From: an uncultured Lachnospiraceae bacterium
GTDB lineage: Bacteria; Bacillota; Clostridia; Lachnospirales; Lachnospiraceae
Assembly (NCBI GenBank): GCA_949878435.1
Contig: CATLAK010000023.1
Location: 1-48,890, forward strand
DNA length: 48,890 nt
Direction of reading: 5' to 3'
A program made the position numbers and the translations under genes. Shown one piece after another: positions 24,301-31,695 of the stretch (its first letter is position 1; the number at the start of each line of letters is the position of its first letter). The notes under the pieces were generated by a model. The model saw nothing but the letters and a program-made list of their open reading frames with translations, was not told the origin of the DNA and did not search any database.

Positions 24301-24564
24301 GGGAAGCAGCGCGTCCGGGCGCTCTTTCGCGATAATCTGTTCCAAACGTTCCACATTCAGGGGCTCGATATAAGTCACATCTGCTGTTTCCGGGTCCGTC
24401 ATAATGGTCGCCGGATTTGAATTGACAAGTACAATCTCATATCCCAATTTCCGAAGCGCCTTGCACGCCTGTGTTCCCGAATAATCAAACTCACAGGCCT
24501 GTCCGATAATGATAGGTCCCGAACCAATGATCAGCACTTTATGAATATCTGTTCTCTTAGGCAT
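21340..24564 (-). CDS. carB: Carbamoyl-phosphate synthase large subunit
   Basis: 1074 residues, full length. Two homologous ATP-grasp synthetase halves are seen: [22 protein letters not shown] and [22 protein letters not shown] start them, with the metal-binding [18 protein letters not shown] and [16 protein letters not shown]; the C-terminal MGS-like allosteric domain begins about residue 935 ([15 protein letters not shown]). It makes carbamoyl phosphate from bicarbonate, ammonia and ATP for pyrimidines and arginine. AGGAGG lies 8 nt before the ATG. The small subunit gene carA, normally next door, is not in the window. Confidence 0.97.
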   Translation of the reverse strand: [1074 protein letters not shown]

Positions 24565-24608
24565 AAAAAGTCCTCCTGACTCTTACAAAATTTATCCTGC
24601 TGTGCATC

Positions 24609-24638
24609 ATTTTATCATTATCTTGGGAATGGTGTCAA
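24609..24638 (-). promoter_or_regulatory. Promoter of carB
   Basis: Minus strand TTGACA (24633-24638), 18 nt spacer, TAAAAT (24609-24614). The -35 overlaps the last codons of the upstream DUF3021 gene. The leader is short, with no attenuator or PyrR-site hairpin visible. Confidence 0.7.
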
Positions 24639-25051
24639 TTCGGATACTTCTCTTTCAGCCTCTGATTTATTTTTTCTGCCTGCTTCAGGTCAACAATATA
24701 ATAAGCAGTAAATGCCAGAACATACACCCCCGCCACCGACAGGCACATCATGCGGATTCCCGCCGCATCCAGCGACATCCACGAGAACCAATAGCCGCAT
24801 GCGATCATCACCCCGCATAACGCCGCATAGTGAATCAGCGTTCCCACAAGAACCGTCATCTTTCTCCTTCCCTCCTTAGGATACAGGAACATTGTGACCA
24901 GCGTCGTAAGCGCGCCCGACAAAAGAATCTGCCACAACGTCACCATGGGAATCGCATCCGAACCGTAAAGCGTAAAATTGACGGCGCAGACAATCAATAT
25001 CCCCATTGTGATATACGAAAACCATTTAATAAAGTCACGAAATACGTTCAT
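24635..25051 (-). CDS. DUF3021 family membrane protein
   Basis: 138 residues from ATG 25051 (GGAGG 5 nt upstream; an earlier ATG overlaps that site). Four hydrophobic segments: WFSYITMGILIVCAVNFTLYG, TLWQILLSGALTTLVTMFLY, LVGTLIHYAALCGVMIACGYWF and MMCLSVAGVYVLAFTAYYIV, then a charged tail. This is the usual four-helix DUF3021 layout. These proteins are nearly always encoded with LytTR regulators and are thought to hold or modulate the regulator at the membrane. It follows the LytTR gene by 18 nt. Confidence 0.88.
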   Translation of the reverse strand: MNVFRDFIKWFSYITMGILIVCAVNFTLYGSDAIPMVTLWQILLSGALTTLVTMFLYPKEGRRKMTVLVGTLIHYAALCGVMIACGYWFSWMSLDAAGIRMMCLSVAGVYVLAFTAYYIVDLKQAEKINQRLKEKYPN

Positions 25052-25069
25052 CCTTTCCTCCATTCTATT

Positions 25070-25507
25070 CTATATGCCCAGCTTCTTCTTAAGTTCCGGA
25101 ATATACTGCCTTGATATAATAATTTTCTCATCGTTTTTCAGCTTTGCTTCAAACCGCCCGTTAAAGATCGGCTTCAAATAGGCAATCTTGGCAATATTAA
25201 CAATAGAAGACTTGGAAATCCGCAAAAAGTCCATATGCCCATACTCTTCTTCAATTTCATACAGTTTCCGCCGGACCTCATATACTCCTTTGTCCGTGTA
25301 CGCAAACACTTTATTATCCACCGACTCAAAATAAAAGACTTCCCCAGGCTCAAGCTTGACAATCTTGTCCTCCACATATCCCATCATCTTATCCTGCTGC
25401 GTTTTTAACGCATAAATCAGCCTCATCAGCCCTTCATCTAAAGCCGTACAGCGGACAATGATCTCGTCCTCTTGTCCCGGAAGCGGCGTTTCTATCGTGA
25501 TTTTCAT
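25070..25507 (-). CDS. LytTR family DNA-binding regulator
   Basis: 145 residues. The C-terminal half is a LytTR domain (GEVFYFESVDNKVFAYTDKGVYEVRRKLYEIEEEYG, FLRISKSSIVNIAKIAYLKPIFNGRFEAKLKNDEKIIISRQY). There is no receiver domain; the first 45 residues form a short N-terminal extension usual for the LytTR-DUF3021 pairs. It is the third gene of the ABC ATPase - permease - LytTR - DUF3021 operon and probably controls its own operon through direct repeats upstream of the ATPase gene, though I could not identify them with confidence. Confidence 0.9.
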   Translation of the reverse strand: MKITIETPLPGQEDEIIVRCTALDEGLMRLIYALKTQQDKMMGYVEDKIVKLEPGEVFYFESVDNKVFAYTDKGVYEVRRKLYEIEEEYGHMDFLRISKSSIVNIAKIAYLKPIFNGRFEAKLKNDEKIIISRQYIPELKKKLGI

Positions 25508-25519
25508 CCTCTTCCCCCA

Positions 25520-26431
25520 TTATCTGTCTGCTTTTTTACCATATTTCAAAACTCCCGTTCCAATCACAAGAAATACCATACCAAAAAGTAAAATTAAAAT
25601 TCCCTCGTCTCTCACATTTAAGCTTCTGCCAAGTAAGTCCAGATCAATCCCCATAACCTCACAATATCCTGCCCTCACTTCATCGGGAAGACCGGCAAAG
25701 GTAGTTTCAATGATGCTTCCCGACATCACGCTCCGGAACATGGACGTACCGTAAATCACCGGGGTGCATTTCATGATCCTTCCAATCATTTCAGACAAAG
25801 AGCCTATGGGAATATAGATGCCCCCCAAGAATCCCACCAGCGTCCCTATCACCGTTCCCAGACCGCTCCATGCGCTCTCCGTCTTGGACATCATTGCCAG
25901 AAAATACATAATGGCGGCATAGGCAAAAGAATTAACCATAATCATTCCCAGTAACTGTGCATGTACCGCCAAAGAAAAAGGCTCCAAACCTTTTAAGACT
26001 CCATACCCTTCCGTCAGAACGAGCGTCAGCCCACAAACCAGTACAGACGCCGTCCATGCGGATGCCACATAACTTGCCGTGATAACCATACGGCTGATCG
26101 GCGCTGTATAAATAGAATTCAGTTTCCCTGTAGCTCTGTCCTTAATCATTGTAGAATATACCGCCAGCGTTACCGTCACGGCATTAATAGAAATAATCCC
26201 CGCACAGGTCCATGAAAGAATCAACAGTTCCACATTCTTCTGGTCCGCCTGCCTGTCCCTGCCTGGAAACTGCCCTAAAACATCCAAAATGGATTCCACA
26301 TTCATATCTCCCAGGAAAAATACCATAAGGCATATGACGATAAGCGTGGATAACAGCGAGAAAAAGACCGCTCCCCTGCTCCTAAAATAGGTCTTAAGAT
26401 TACGTCCCGTCAAAACCAAAAATTTTTCCAT
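25520..26431 (-). CDS. ABC-2 type transporter permease
   Basis: 303 residues with six hydrophobic segments in ABC-2 order: an N-terminal segment after RNLKTYFRSRGAVFFSLLSTLIVICLMVFFL, an extracellular loop, then five more segments, with the typical ATGKLNSIYTAPISR coupling region and GFLGGIYIPIGSLSE near the end. It forms the exporter with the ATPase encoded 12 nt upstream. Drug, lantibiotic or lipid export is possible; the substrate is unknown. Confidence 0.9.
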   Translation of the reverse strand: MEKFLVLTGRNLKTYFRSRGAVFFSLLSTLIVICLMVFFLGDMNVESILDVLGQFPGRDRQADQKNVELLILSWTCAGIISINAVTVTLAVYSTMIKDRATGKLNSIYTAPISRMVITASYVASAWTASVLVCGLTLVLTEGYGVLKGLEPFSLAVHAQLLGMIMVNSFAYAAIMYFLAMMSKTESAWSGLGTVIGTLVGFLGGIYIPIGSLSEMIGRIMKCTPVIYGTSMFRSVMSGSIIETTFAGLPDEVRAGYCEVMGIDLDLLGRSLNVRDEGILILLFGMVFLVIGTGVLKYGKKADR

Positions 26432-26443
26432 CTTCCTCCTCCT

Positions 26444-27379
26444 TTAAGCCAGTTCTTTTCCAACTGCATTTAAAAACATATCGTCCATGCTTCCCTGAAT
26501 CACTTCAAAGCCCTCTATCATCCCCTCCGCCTGACGAATCAACGGCAAAGCCTGCAGTGTCGCCGGAATCTCCGCTTCAATGATATGGTCGTCAACCAGT
26601 TTAAGCTTCCCCTTTGCCGCATTTCCTGAAGGAAGGAAGTCTTTCATTTCCATAATCTGACGCCCCTTACCCTCTTTACAGTATAACTTTAATTTGTCCG
26701 ATGCAAACTTTTCCTTTAATGCAAAAGGCGTTCCCGATGCAAGGATATTGCCATGATCCATAATGATAATCTGCTCTGCCCCTGCCGCCTCCTCCATGTA
26801 ATGGGTGGTGAGGAATACTGTCATGCCCTCCATCTTCCGAAGCGATTCAATTGTCTCCCATACATCCGCCCGGGTCGCCGGGTCGAGCCCCGTCGTCGGT
26901 TCATCCAGAAAAAGAAGCTCCGGCGTATGCATGAGCGCTGCTGCAATCTCGCATTTTCTCTTCTGCCCTCCGGAAAGCATCTGAACCCTCTTTTTCATGA
27001 TTCCTTCCAATTTTAATATCTTCCCCAGCCTTGTACACTGCTCCTTCGCCTCCGCCCGGGCTGCCCCGTGAATCATTCCCCGGCACATCAGATTCTCTCT
27101 CACCGTGAGAATATCATCAAGACAATTCTGCTGATATACGATTCCTATTTTCCTGCGTATCTCCTCATTTTCCTTCCCCAGCCTTTTGCCACACACCTTA
27201 GCTTCTCCGCCGTCAGGCGTAAGCAATGTCGCCAGCATATTGATGACCGTCGTTTTCCCCGCGCCGTTTACCCCAAGATACGCCAGCATAGTACCCCTTT
27301 CCACCGAAAACGATACATGATCCACGGCAGTAAAATCCCCATACCTCTTCGTCAAATCATTCACCTTGATAATCTCCAT
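26444..27379 (-). CDS. ABC transporter ATP-binding protein (DrrA-like)
   Basis: 311 residues from ATG 27379 (GGAGGGAAAG directly upstream; the frame opens nine codons earlier). Walker A is GVNGAGKTT, the signature is LSGGQKRK, Walker B is LLFLDEPTTGLDP and the H-loop is in TTHYMEEA. The C-terminal 80 residues (KLYCKEGKGRQIMEMKDFLP...) form the extra domain found in DrrA/NodI-type drug exporters. It energises the neighbouring permease. First gene of the four-gene LytTR operon. Confidence 0.93.
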   Translation of the reverse strand: MEIIKVNDLTKRYGDFTAVDHVSFSVERGTMLAYLGVNGAGKTTVINMLATLLTPDGGEAKVCGKRLGKENEEIRRKIGIVYQQNCLDDILTVRENLMCRGMIHGAARAEAKEQCTRLGKILKLEGIMKKRVQMLSGGQKRKCEIAAALMHTPELLFLDEPTTGLDPATRADVWETIESLRKMEGMTVFLTTHYMEEAAGAEQIIIMDHGNILASGTPFALKEKFASDKLKLYCKEGKGRQIMEMKDFLPSGNAAKGKLKLVDDHIIEAEIPATLQALPLIRQAEGMIEGFEVIQGSMDDMFLNAVGKELA

Positions 27380-27442
27380 CTTTCCCTCCATTCCGAAGCG
27401 CCACAAATTCTTAATATCCCTCTTCCTGTTTCAGATGGATGT

Positions 27443-27471
27443 ATCATAGCAGTCCAAGGTAAATTCATCAA
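27443..27471 (-). promoter_or_regulatory. Candidate promoter of the ABC-LytTR operon
   Basis: Minus strand TTGATG (27466-27471), 17 nt spacer, TATGAT (27443-27448), about 60 nt upstream of the ATPase start. Confidence 0.45.
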
Positions 27472-27678
27472 GGTGCCAGATGGTAAGTTACTCTCCAGCA
27501 TAGGTAAGATACAGAAAAAGACACGGGAATAAGCAATCCGGCAAGCAAGGGCGCCGCGGTGGCAGGATGGCAGTGGCACGGAGCGGAGCACAGACCAGGT
27601 ACAGGAGGAGCGTATATCATATCTTTTCAAATCTCTGCGAAAAATCGGCAATTTCACTTACAGAATGTGGAATCCCTA

Positions 27679-28936
27679 ATCGAGTAGGGGAGATTGAATC
27701 TCCCCTCTCACACCACCGTACGTGCCGTTCGGCATACGGCGGTTCAATATAACTTCAGAGCATGGCGTTCCAGATAGTAATCGTAGCAGCTGACAAGCCC
27801 TGCCTTTGACAGCTTCTCTTTGGAGATTGCCCTGACCACACATGTTTTCGTCACTACCCATTGATAATGGTCTCCCATGTGTGAGGTCTGTCTCGCAAGG
27901 TCTCTTCCGACTCCCAGCTTCTGCAATCCCCACTGCCTCTTTTTCGGTACTTTCCATTGCTTCCAGATTATTACCCGCAGTCTTGTACGCAGGTGTGCGT
28001 CTGTGTCCCTCATTGCCCTTTTCATGGAGCCTGATGCGAAATAGTTTATCCATCCCCTGATTATCCAGTTCAGTCTCTGCACCCTCACTGCAAATGGCAT
28101 AGACCAGCTCCGGTCTGTCAGCTCTTTCAGCCTCCGCCTGAACCTGTCCACCGAATCCTTATGCGGTTTACATTTCCATTCCTCTTCCCTGGTATCCCTG
28201 TAGAATCCAAATCCCAGATATTTAAGGCTCTCCGGTCTCATGATTCTCGTCTTTTCAGCATTGACTTTCAGCCCCAGTTTCCTCTCTATCCAGCCCGTTA
28301 TCGAATTCATGACACGTTTGGCGCTCGCTTCACTCCCGACTGCTATCACACAGTCGTCCGCATATCTCACGAACCGCAGCCCACGTCTCTCCAGCTCCCT
28401 GTCCAGTTCATTCAGCATGATGTTCGACAGCAGCGGCGACAGGTTCCCGCCCTGTGGCGTTCCTCTGTCCGTCTTCTCATACCTGCCCTGTACCATTACC
28501 CAGCTTTCAGATATTTCCGTATCAGCGATTCCGTATCTCCGTCATTTATGATGTTGTGCACCAGGCTCATCAGCCTGTCCTGTGGTACATTGTCGAAGAA
28601 CCTCTCTAAATCGATGTCCACTATCCATTCATATCCCTCATTCAGGAACCGGAGCATTTCCCTGACTGCCATCTCACAGTTCCGGGACGGTCGGAATCCG
28701 TAACTGTTCTCTGAAAACCACGGCTCGCACATCGGGCTGATTACCTGTGCTATCCCCTGCTGGATTACCCTGTCCATCACTGTCGGTATCCCCAGTTCCC
28801 TCCTGTCTCCGTTCGGTTTGGGTATCTCTGCACGCCTCACTGGCTGGGGACGGTACCTCCTTCCCCTGATCTGCTCCCTGATACTGTCCCAGTTCTCACG
28901 GATATATCCATCCAGTTCTTCTATCTCCATGCCGTC
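27679..28936 (-). mobile_element. 5'-truncated group II intron (IIC-like)
   Basis: On the minus strand the reverse transcriptase stop overlaps domain V at 27704-27745 (GAACCGCCGTATGCCGAACG... then CACGTACGGTGGTGTGAGAGG), the form typical of bacterial class C introns. A domain VI-like hairpin (GGGGAGAT/ATCTCCCC) and the end CTACTCGAT follow, at 27679. The 5' part is missing: only about 115 nt separate the reverse transcriptase from the LIR-A arm, too little for domains I-III, and the enzyme lacks its N-terminus. The intron should therefore be immobile. Its 5' break is near 28936. Confidence 0.85.
27744..28930 (-). pseudogene. ltrA: Group II intron reverse transcriptase/maturase, split and N-truncated
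   Basis: Two frames make an LtrA-type protein. The first (28496-28930, 144 aa) has IPKPNGDRRELGIPTVMDRV and GFRPSRN, the early RT motifs. The second (27744-28496, 250 aa) has GTPQGGNLSPLLSNI, the catalytic RYADDC, the thumb and the maturase-type C-terminus (RLNWIIRGWINYFASGS). The first frame ends AGG-TAA and the second starts at ATG overlapping that stop (TAATG at 28494-28498). Four Gs instead of GGG at 28499-28501 would give one frame (KAGVMVQG). About 40-60 N-terminal residues are missing, with the frame broken by a stop just before GACGGCATGG. Confidence 0.85.
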
Positions 28937-29198
28937 TTACAGAACACGGGCATGCCCGTCATACGGGCAAAATCGCCACGGATGGCGATTTTAGGAGCCG
29001 TTAGGCAGGATGCCGTTTGGCTCCGACCCGACCGTCCTGAAATACCTATGCACATTCTGTTAGTGAAATCCGATTTTGAGATGAGACTTGAAAAGATATG
29101 ATATACGCTCCCCCTGTACCTGGTCTGTGCTCCGCTCCGTGCCACTGCCATCCTGCCTGCGCCACTGCCGCCTTGCCGGTCCGGTCCGCCCTTAAAGC

Positions 29199-30089
29199 CT
29201 ACAACATTGCCTTCTGAAATTCTTCAACGGAAGCCGCCTTGGCAGCAATCTTAAGCCAGCGCACAAGCACCTCCAGATTGCGTTCACACAAGATTTTCTT
29301 TCTCAATTCATCCGAAACCTTTCCGCATTCTCCTAAAAGTTCCAGTACATTTTCTGCTTTTCCCGTTGCTATCCCTTCTACCCTCTTTGCCTCAAGTTCA
29401 TCAGCCATCAATTCTTCTAACGCTCTGCACATCTCCTTCGCCTCCTTAAATCTTTCTTCATTCATATGCACAATAAAATCCATCACCGCTGCATACAGCG
29501 GATTCCTTTTCTTTTCTTCATAACTCCTAATCAACTCTTCCGCCGTCCGGCTGTCAGGAACTGGATTATTCAAATGAAACAGCCACGGATTTTCCTCCTT
29601 CGACAATCGGGACGTTACCACCATCTGCATTGCAAACTCATCCCCCTGTATTTGCCAGATTCCCTTTTCTTTCCTAACAATACTATAACCGCGGCGCCGC
29701 ATTAAGTACTTTGCCAGCTTGCGCGGATAGCCATGGCAAACAAAAGTAATTGTTATTTCATTTGTTTTAATCCGTTCTATCACTCTTGCTTCACATTTGT
29801 AAAGACAGGCATATGCATACACCTTATAAAAATCATCAATACTAAGATAATCCCCCGGGCTCTTGTACTCTATAATATTGTACCTACGGAAGATTTGCCC
29901 AATATTCTTCTTAATGGAAAAACTGTCATCCTTTTTAATAATAAGGATATCTACTGCAAGCGGTTTCGTGCCAAGCTGATGCTCATTTTCAAACTGAAGC
30001 TGCCCTGCCTCCTCCTCAAATTCAACCTGAATCCCCGCATACATTGCCGGATGCCACTGCATGACCCTTCTTTTCTTTGGTCCATCCAT
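29199..30089 (-). CDS. PD-(D/E)XK nuclease family protein (Rpn/PDDEXK-transposase-like)
   Basis: 296 residues. The nuclease core reads PLAVDILIIKKDD (D47) followed by RRYNIIEYKSPGD (E74, K76), the D..ExK pattern of PD-(D/E)XK enzymes; it resembles Rpn/YhgA-like and PDDEXK-type proteins that are abundant, multi-copy and mostly uncharacterised in Lachnospiraceae. The second half is helical and charged (EELIRSYEEKKRNPLYAAVMDF, EEMCRALEELMADELE). GGAGG lies 6 nt before the ATG. It is 19 nt from LIR-A on one side and about 340 nt from LIR-B on the other. Role inferred: DNA cleavage in recombination or element movement. Confidence 0.78.
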   Translation of the reverse strand: MDGPKKRRVMQWHPAMYAGIQVEFEEEAGQLQFENEHQLGTKPLAVDILIIKKDDSFSIKKNIGQIFRRYNIIEYKSPGDYLSIDDFYKVYAYACLYKCEARVIERIKTNEITITFVCHGYPRKLAKYLMRRRGYSIVRKEKGIWQIQGDEFAMQMVVTSRLSKEENPWLFHLNNPVPDSRTAEELIRSYEEKKRNPLYAAVMDFIVHMNEERFKEAKEMCRALEELMADELEAKRVEGIATGKAENVLELLGECGKVSDELRKKILCERNLEVLVRWLKIAAKAASVEEFQKAML

Positions 30090-30432
30090 CCAAAACCTCC
30101 TTATTCAATTCCCAGGAGGTCCCTTCCACGAAAACTCCTGCTATAAAATGTGAATACAAAGCATGAATTTTCTGAAAGGACAGGCTCTCGCCTGCTTTTG
30201 ATTTGATATAGAAATCGAAGACCTACGTCTTCACAGAATAAATACTAGAAAATATGCTTTTTACCAGTGTAACACCTATATAACGAAATTGCAACCACTA
30301 TTTCTCTTTTTTACCACAATCATTAATAGCTTTTTGGCTGCCGCTACTTCGGCAAAACTAACATCAGCACACTCTGACCAAGCCAATAAATCACTATACT
30401 ATAAACAATGATAATTAGCAGCGGGAAACGAC
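30090..30432. other. Non-coding gap with small hairpins upstream of the nuclease gene
   Basis: No gene is visible. It holds the hairpins CAGGC/GCCTG (around 30180-30193) and GAAGAC/GTCTTC (around 30218-30233), then AT-rich sequence. The nuclease promoter should be here on the minus strand, but no clear -35/-10 pair stands out. Confidence 0.4.
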
Positions 30433-30833
30433 AGCCGGGAAGCAGGATCGTATGGCTGGTGAGCGGACTGCATACCGGCAGGACGGCAGCAGCGCAGGCT
30501 TTAAGGACGGCTCTGGGACAGAGGGAGCGCATATGCAATCGCTCCAAGCCTCTGGCGAAAAATCGGCAATTTCACTTACAGAATTGGTGAATATCAGGGG
30601 AATCCGGCATGGATGCCGGATTAGGAGCCATTAGGCAGGATGCCGCTTGGCTCCGACCCGTCCGTATTGAAACACCTACGTCCAATTCTGTTAGTGAAAT
30701 CCGATTTTGAGAGGAGACTTGGAGCGATTGCATATGCGCTCCCTCTGTCCCAGAGCCGTCCTTAAAGCCTGCGCCGCTGCCATCCTGCCGGTATACAGTC
30801 CGCTCACCAGCCATACGATCCTGCTTCCCGACT
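30433..30833. repeat. Long inverted-repeat element B (LIR-B)
   Basis: A 401-bp palindromic element. The left arm 30433-30587 and right arm 30682-30833 match for about 150 nt (GGGAAGCAGGATCGTATGGC at both outer ends, GAATTGG at the inner ends). The loop holds GGAGCC/GGCTCC around 30628-30659 and AATCCGGCA/TGCCGGATT around 30599-30621. The inner ends carry the same asymmetric left and right modules as LIR-A, whereas the outer arms differ from LIR-A at many positions that remain paired within each element. No open frame of its own is convincing. Confidence 0.8.
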
Positions 30834-30868
30834 CCCCCCTCTCCCCTCAATTATTCAGAATTTATTAA

Positions 30869-30896
30869 TAGACTTTTCCCGCAAATTCACTATAAT
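30869..30896 (+). promoter_or_regulatory. Promoter of the response regulator gene
   Basis: TAGACT (30869-30874), 16 nt spacer, TATAAT (30891-30896), 31 nt before the start codon. Confidence 0.6.
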
Positions 30897-30926
30897 AGAA
30901 CTCAAAAACACCCAAAGAGGTTCCCC

Positions 30927-31592
30927 ATGAAAAACATACTAATAGTGGATGACGATATCAATATAGGAAATATGCTGGAAGAGCTCCTTACCAAAGAAGG
31001 CTACCAGACCACCCGTGCCTACTCCGGCACGGAAGCGCTTTTCGTCCTATCTTCTAAGCGTCCGGATCTGATTCTGCTGGATTTAATGCTCCCAGGACTT
31101 GACGGCAAGGAAGTGCTCCCCAAAATTACAGGAATCCCCGTCATCATCCTAAGCGCCAAATCCAGTGTAGAAGATAAAGTAGAACTGCTCCTTGGCGGCG
31201 CTGCAGACTATGTCACCAAGCCTTTCGACATCAAGGAATTGCTGGCAAGAATCACCGTACAGCTGCGAAACGCCTCCGCCACTGCATCCCCATCCATTCT
31301 CAAATATGAAGACCTCCTTATCGATATCAGCTCTCATCAAGTCAGCGTGTGCGGCGAGGCGGCTCGGTTGACCCGGACGGAATATGCCATTTTAAAGCTT
31401 CTTATGCAGAATCCCTCGCAGGTCGTCACCAAGACCCTTCTTCTTGAACGCTTAAGCGAAGACACACCCGATTGCATGGAAAGTTCCCTGAGAGTGCACA
31501 TCAGCAACCTGCGGAAGAAATTGCGGGATTTAAGCGGGAAAGATTATATTGAAGCAGTCTGGGGCATCGGATTTAAGATGAAGGAAGAATGA
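30927..31592 (+). CDS. OmpR-family response regulator
   Basis: 221 residues. The receiver domain has the acidic pocket (VDDD, residues 7-10), phospho-acceptor D52 in LILLDLMLPG and the conserved K in VTKPFD; the C-terminal winged helix (about 125-221) has RLTRTEYAILKLLMQNPSQVV and LRVHISNLRKKLRD. It is phosphorylated by a partner kinase, most likely the one at 33460-34368. It starts a plus-strand set of response regulator, ABC ATPase, permease and kinase, of the kind that senses and exports peptide antibiotics. Tandem repeats just downstream of it are probably its binding sites. Confidence 0.94.
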   Translation: MKNILIVDDDINIGNMLEELLTKEGYQTTRAYSGTEALFVLSSKRPDLILLDLMLPGLDGKEVLPKITGIPVIILSAKSSVEDKVELLLGGAADYVTKPFDIKELLARITVQLRNASATASPSILKYEDLLIDISSHQVSVCGEAARLTRTEYAILKLLMQNPSQVVTKTLLLERLSEDTPDCMESSLRVHISNLRKKLRDLSGKDYIEAVWGIGFKMKEE

Positions 31593-31594
31593 CT

Positions 31595-31660
31595 TGTAAC
31601 AATCTTTACATTTTCTTTACCCTTTTCTTAACAGCTTTCTTAACAAATGTCCTGTATGAT
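31595..31660 (+). promoter_or_regulatory. Tandem response-regulator sites and ABC promoter
   Basis: TTTAC at 31605 and 31616 and TTAAC at 31628 and 31640 (spacing 11-12 nt), with a weaker TGTAAC at 31595. About one helical turn apart and in one direction, they look like OmpR/PhoB-type direct repeats. A TATGAT -10 at 31655-31660 follows with no good -35, as expected for an activated promoter. Confidence 0.6.
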
Positions 31661-31695
31661 ACTACTATCAAATTTGCAAAAAGGAGGCAAACATT

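Larger units (their letters stand above)
27538..29179. repeat. Long inverted-repeat element A (LIR-A), invaded by a group II intron
   Basis: The left arm (27538-27668) and right arm (29052-29179) are near-perfect inverted copies. From GGCAGGATGGCAG onward they stay matched for about 110 nt, down to CAGAATGTG. The inner end has a left form (GAAAAATCGGCAATTTCACTTACAG) and a right form (CAAAATCGGATTTCACTAACAG); LIR-B carries the same two forms at the same places. Inside the right arm are stem-loops GGAGCC...GGCTCC (around 28991-29026) and AAAATCGCC/GGCGATTTT (around 28970-28993). The rest of the interior is the group II intron remnant. Confidence 0.75.

Noticed and set aside
28161..28703. 180-codon plus-strand open frame
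   Set aside because: Antisense to the intron reverse transcriptase.
27567..30850. Small open frames such as MAVARSGAQTRYR and MAGERT-type repeats
   Set aside because: They are translations of the LIR arms, appear on both strands because the arms are inverted repeats, and lack ribosome binding sites.
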